Below are positions 6,848 to 8,135 of a DNA stretch of 8,135 nucleotides, piece by piece. The translations under genes and the position numbers were made by a program. The notes under the pieces are model-generated. The model had not been told where the DNA came from. It saw nothing but the letters and a program-made list of their open reading frames with translations, and searched no databases. Location: positions 1-8,135 of the forward strand of contig CAYVCX010000094.1 of the NCBI GenBank assembly GCA_964450435.1, read 5' to 3'. The stretch's first letter is position 1; each line of letters opens with the position of its first letter. Origin of the DNA: SKLM01 sp964450435 (GTDB lineage: Bacteria; Chloroflexota; Anaerolineae; B4-G1).

Positions 6848-6878
6848 GTGGGGAGAGATGCGATGCACCTCTCCCCAC
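6848..6878 (-). terminator. Terminator-like or stabilising hairpin after the binding-protein gene
   Basis: GTGGGGAGAG (6848-6857) and CTCTCCCCAC (6869-6878) form a perfect 10-bp stem with an 11-nt loop, 15 nt downstream of the stop codon at 6894-6896. The usual run of T is missing on the 3' side (minus strand continues TGTTGGCGCC), so it is not a textbook intrinsic terminator. In many binding-protein-dependent importers a hairpin at this place protects the upstream message and lowers expression of the membrane genes; that role is inferred here. Confidence 0.6.
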
Positions 6879-6893
6879 GCTCGATAAGCATGC

Positions 6894-8135
6894 TCACGGA
6901 CAGCGATCGCTGTATTCCGCCGGCAGCTGGCACGGTGGAGCGGTCTCTTCCGGGGCGAACTCCCGGATCAGTTCGACGAATTTCATCTCCGGATCGGTCA
7001 CGTTGTCGACGCGCACGAAGTAGAGCGGCTGGAGCGCGACGTGATCGTAGGGGCGGATGATAACCTCCCCCTTGGGACCGTCAAACGCGAAGTCACCCTC
7101 GTAGGTCTCGATCAGCGCGTCGGCGCTGGCATCGCCGTCGATGGCATTCACACCCTCGACGACCATGATGGCGGCCATCATACCCCCCGCAGCCCAGAGA
7201 TCGGGTGGCGAATCGTACTCCTCGTAGTGTCGCTCGACGAGCCAGTCGTTGATCTCGTTGTCGGGGTGGGTGTAGTGGTAGACCTGGATGCCCACTGAGC
7301 CGATCGCATCAGCGTAGCCCGCGGCCAGGGTCTGGTTGTCGCCCACGCCGGTGCCGATGACCATCTCGTCGAAGACGCCCAGCTGGCTCATCTGCTGGAA
7401 CATCGGGGCGAAGCCCGCCCCGGCCCAAGTGACGATGAGCACGTCCGCCCCGGTATCCAGGATCTGGTTGATGTAGGGCGTGAAATCGGCTGTGTCGATG
7501 GGAGCGAAGATTGTCCCGCAGCCCTCCGGCGTGTCGTTGATCAGGAACTCTCCTCCACCCTCTTTGACCACCGGGTAGAAGGAGCAGGCGGACCCGTAGC
7601 CGAAGGCGTAATCGGGGGCGAGCTGGACGAAGGTGTCCCCCATCTCGAGCAGACCCTGGCCCATCACCAGAGCGTCCTGAAAGCTAGTGCGGCTGGTGCG
7701 GAACGTGTTCGGGCTGAAGTTCTCGCCGGTGATCTGAGGTGCGGCGGCAGGTTCGGCGATGTAGATGACGTCGTTCTCCTCGGCGACGGGTATCACGGCC
7801 AGGGCCACACCGGAGCTGACGTTGCCAACCAGGATCTCGGCGCCCTCCGCCTCGATCAGCTCGCGGGCCTGTGAGACGCCGGTCTCGGGGTCGCTGCTGT
7901 TGTCCCTCTCGATGACCTGGATGGGACGGCCGGCGACCTCCATCGTGCCGTCCGTAGCGTACTCCAGGCCCAGGTAGAAGCCCTGAGTCTGACTTGGTCC
8001 GTAGACCGCCAGAGCCCCCGACTTATCGGTCATAAGGCCGATGACGAGTGGCTCTCCCTCAGCAACCTCCTCCGTCGGTTCTTCCGTCGGTTCTTCCGTC
8101 GGTTCTTCTGTGGGTTCTTCCGTGGGTTCCTCGGT
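6894..8135 (-). CDS. Extracellular solute-binding protein of the HAAT/Liv ABC importer (Peripla_BP_6-type), N-terminus beyond window
   Basis: The receptor that captures the solute outside the membrane and delivers it to LivH/LivM. 413 codons are visible and the frame is open to the right edge, so the real start, signal peptide and probable lipobox lie outside. ATG 8033 is internal, since it would delete the first beta-strand. Visible residues 1-24 are five TEEP units plus TEEV, an acidic flexible linker. The type I periplasmic-binding fold then starts with PLVIGLMTDKSGALAVYG (29-46). It continues with the conserved DNSSDPETGVSQARELI (78-94), the serine-rich ligand-side loop GNVSSGVALAV (104-114), the inter-lobe region QLAPDYAFGYGSA (171-183), and VTWAGAGFAP (235-244). 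Four cysteines (about 184, 206, 402, 412) could form two disulfides. The stop TGA is at 6894-6896 and is followed by strong hairpins. The sequence does not reveal the substrate; amino acids or amides are the family's usual ligands. Confidence 0.93.
   Translation of the reverse strand, partial: TEEPTEEPTEEPTEEPTEEPTEEVAEGEPLVIGLMTDKSGALAVYGPSQTQGFYLGLEYATDGTMEVAGRPIQVIERDNSSDPETGVSQARELIEAEGAEILVGNVSSGVALAVIPVAEENDVIYIAEPAAAPQITGENFSPNTFRTSRTSFQDALVMGQGLLEMGDTFVQLAPDYAFGYGSACSFYPVVKEGGGEFLINDTPEGCGTIFAPIDTADFTPYINQILDTGADVLIVTWAGAGFAPMFQQMSQLGVFDEMVIGTGVGDNQTLAAGYADAIGSVGIQVYHYTHPDNEINDWLVERHYEEYDSPPDLWAAGGMMAAIMVVEGVNAIDGDASADALIETYEGDFAFDGPKGEVIIRPYDHVALQPLYFVRVDNVTDPEMKFVELIREFAPEETAPPCQLPAEYSDRCP
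8069..8135 (-). repeat. 12-bp tandem repeat encoding TEEP linker
   Basis: Five successive 12-nt units of the type CTTCCGTCGGTT (plus strand) run from 8069 to 8128, and a further unit starts at 8129 and leaves the window. Units at 8081-8092 and 8093-8104 are identical; the others differ mainly at silent positions. On the minus strand each unit encodes a four-residue Thr, Glu, Glu, Pro block. The near-identity of units points to recent expansion by slippage, and copy number may vary between strains or be collapsed by assembly. Confidence 0.9.

Larger units (their letters stand above)
6669..6893 (-). other. Intercistronic region between binding-protein gene and livG
   Basis: 225 nt with no gene, containing at least two perfect GC-rich inverted repeats just after the binding-protein stop (6848-6878 and 6818-6842). 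A third, competing pair shares bases with the second: GCACGG 6791-6796 and CCGTGC 6814-6819. The half next to livG carries its ribosome site and no obvious strong promoter. The layout suggests that expression of livGFHM relative to the binding protein is set here, by partial termination or RNA stability. Confidence 0.55.

Noticed and set aside
8031..8033. ATG as start of the binding protein
   Set aside because: The frame stays open to the window edge, through the TEEP linker and the first beta-strand of the fold, so this ATG is internal.
8069..8135. Possible CRISPR-like repeat array
   Set aside because: Units are 12 nt, directly adjacent without spacers, and encode a regular protein linker in the binding-protein frame.

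Overview
This window looks like part of a GC-rich bacterial chromosome taken from a draft or metagenomic scaffold, because it contains a run of exactly 100 N. The solute-binding protein begins with an acidic Thr-Glu-Glu-Pro repeat linker. Such linkers are common in secreted lipoproteins of Chloroflexota, so that phylum is my best guess, but no marker gene proves it.

All convincing genes lie on the minus strand and read from right to left. The right half and centre (8135 to 2513) hold a complete five-component ABC importer of the branched-chain/hydrophobic amino acid (HAAT, Liv) type: solute-binding protein (partial at the right edge), LivG ATPase, LivF ATPase, LivH permease and LivM permease. 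The last four are tightly packed, with start/stop overlaps of 1 and 4 nt and then a 24-nt gap, so they should be co-translated. The binding-protein gene is separated from livG by 225 nt carrying strong inverted repeats. These may end or stabilise the binding-protein message and give that protein a higher dose than the membrane complex. The true substrate (amino acid, amide or another small polar compound) cannot be told from sequence alone.

Left of livM is a 681-nt stretch (including the 100-N gap) without a convincing gene, then a 412-residue MFS transporter (593-1831). Immediately after its stop codon, in the same frame, lies a remnant of a tyrosine recombinase (1-592). It lacks its N-terminal DNA-binding domain and carries a frameshift near its 3' end, although every catalytic residue can be found. 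This points to old mobile-element activity, or to an assembly problem, at the left end.

I see no CRISPR array, RNA gene or clearly new defence or biosynthetic system. The most unusual items are the LivH permease with about 155 extra residues (added membrane segments) between its second conserved segment and the rest of the fold, the broken recombinase abutting the MFS gene, and the hairpin cluster between the binding-protein gene and livG.
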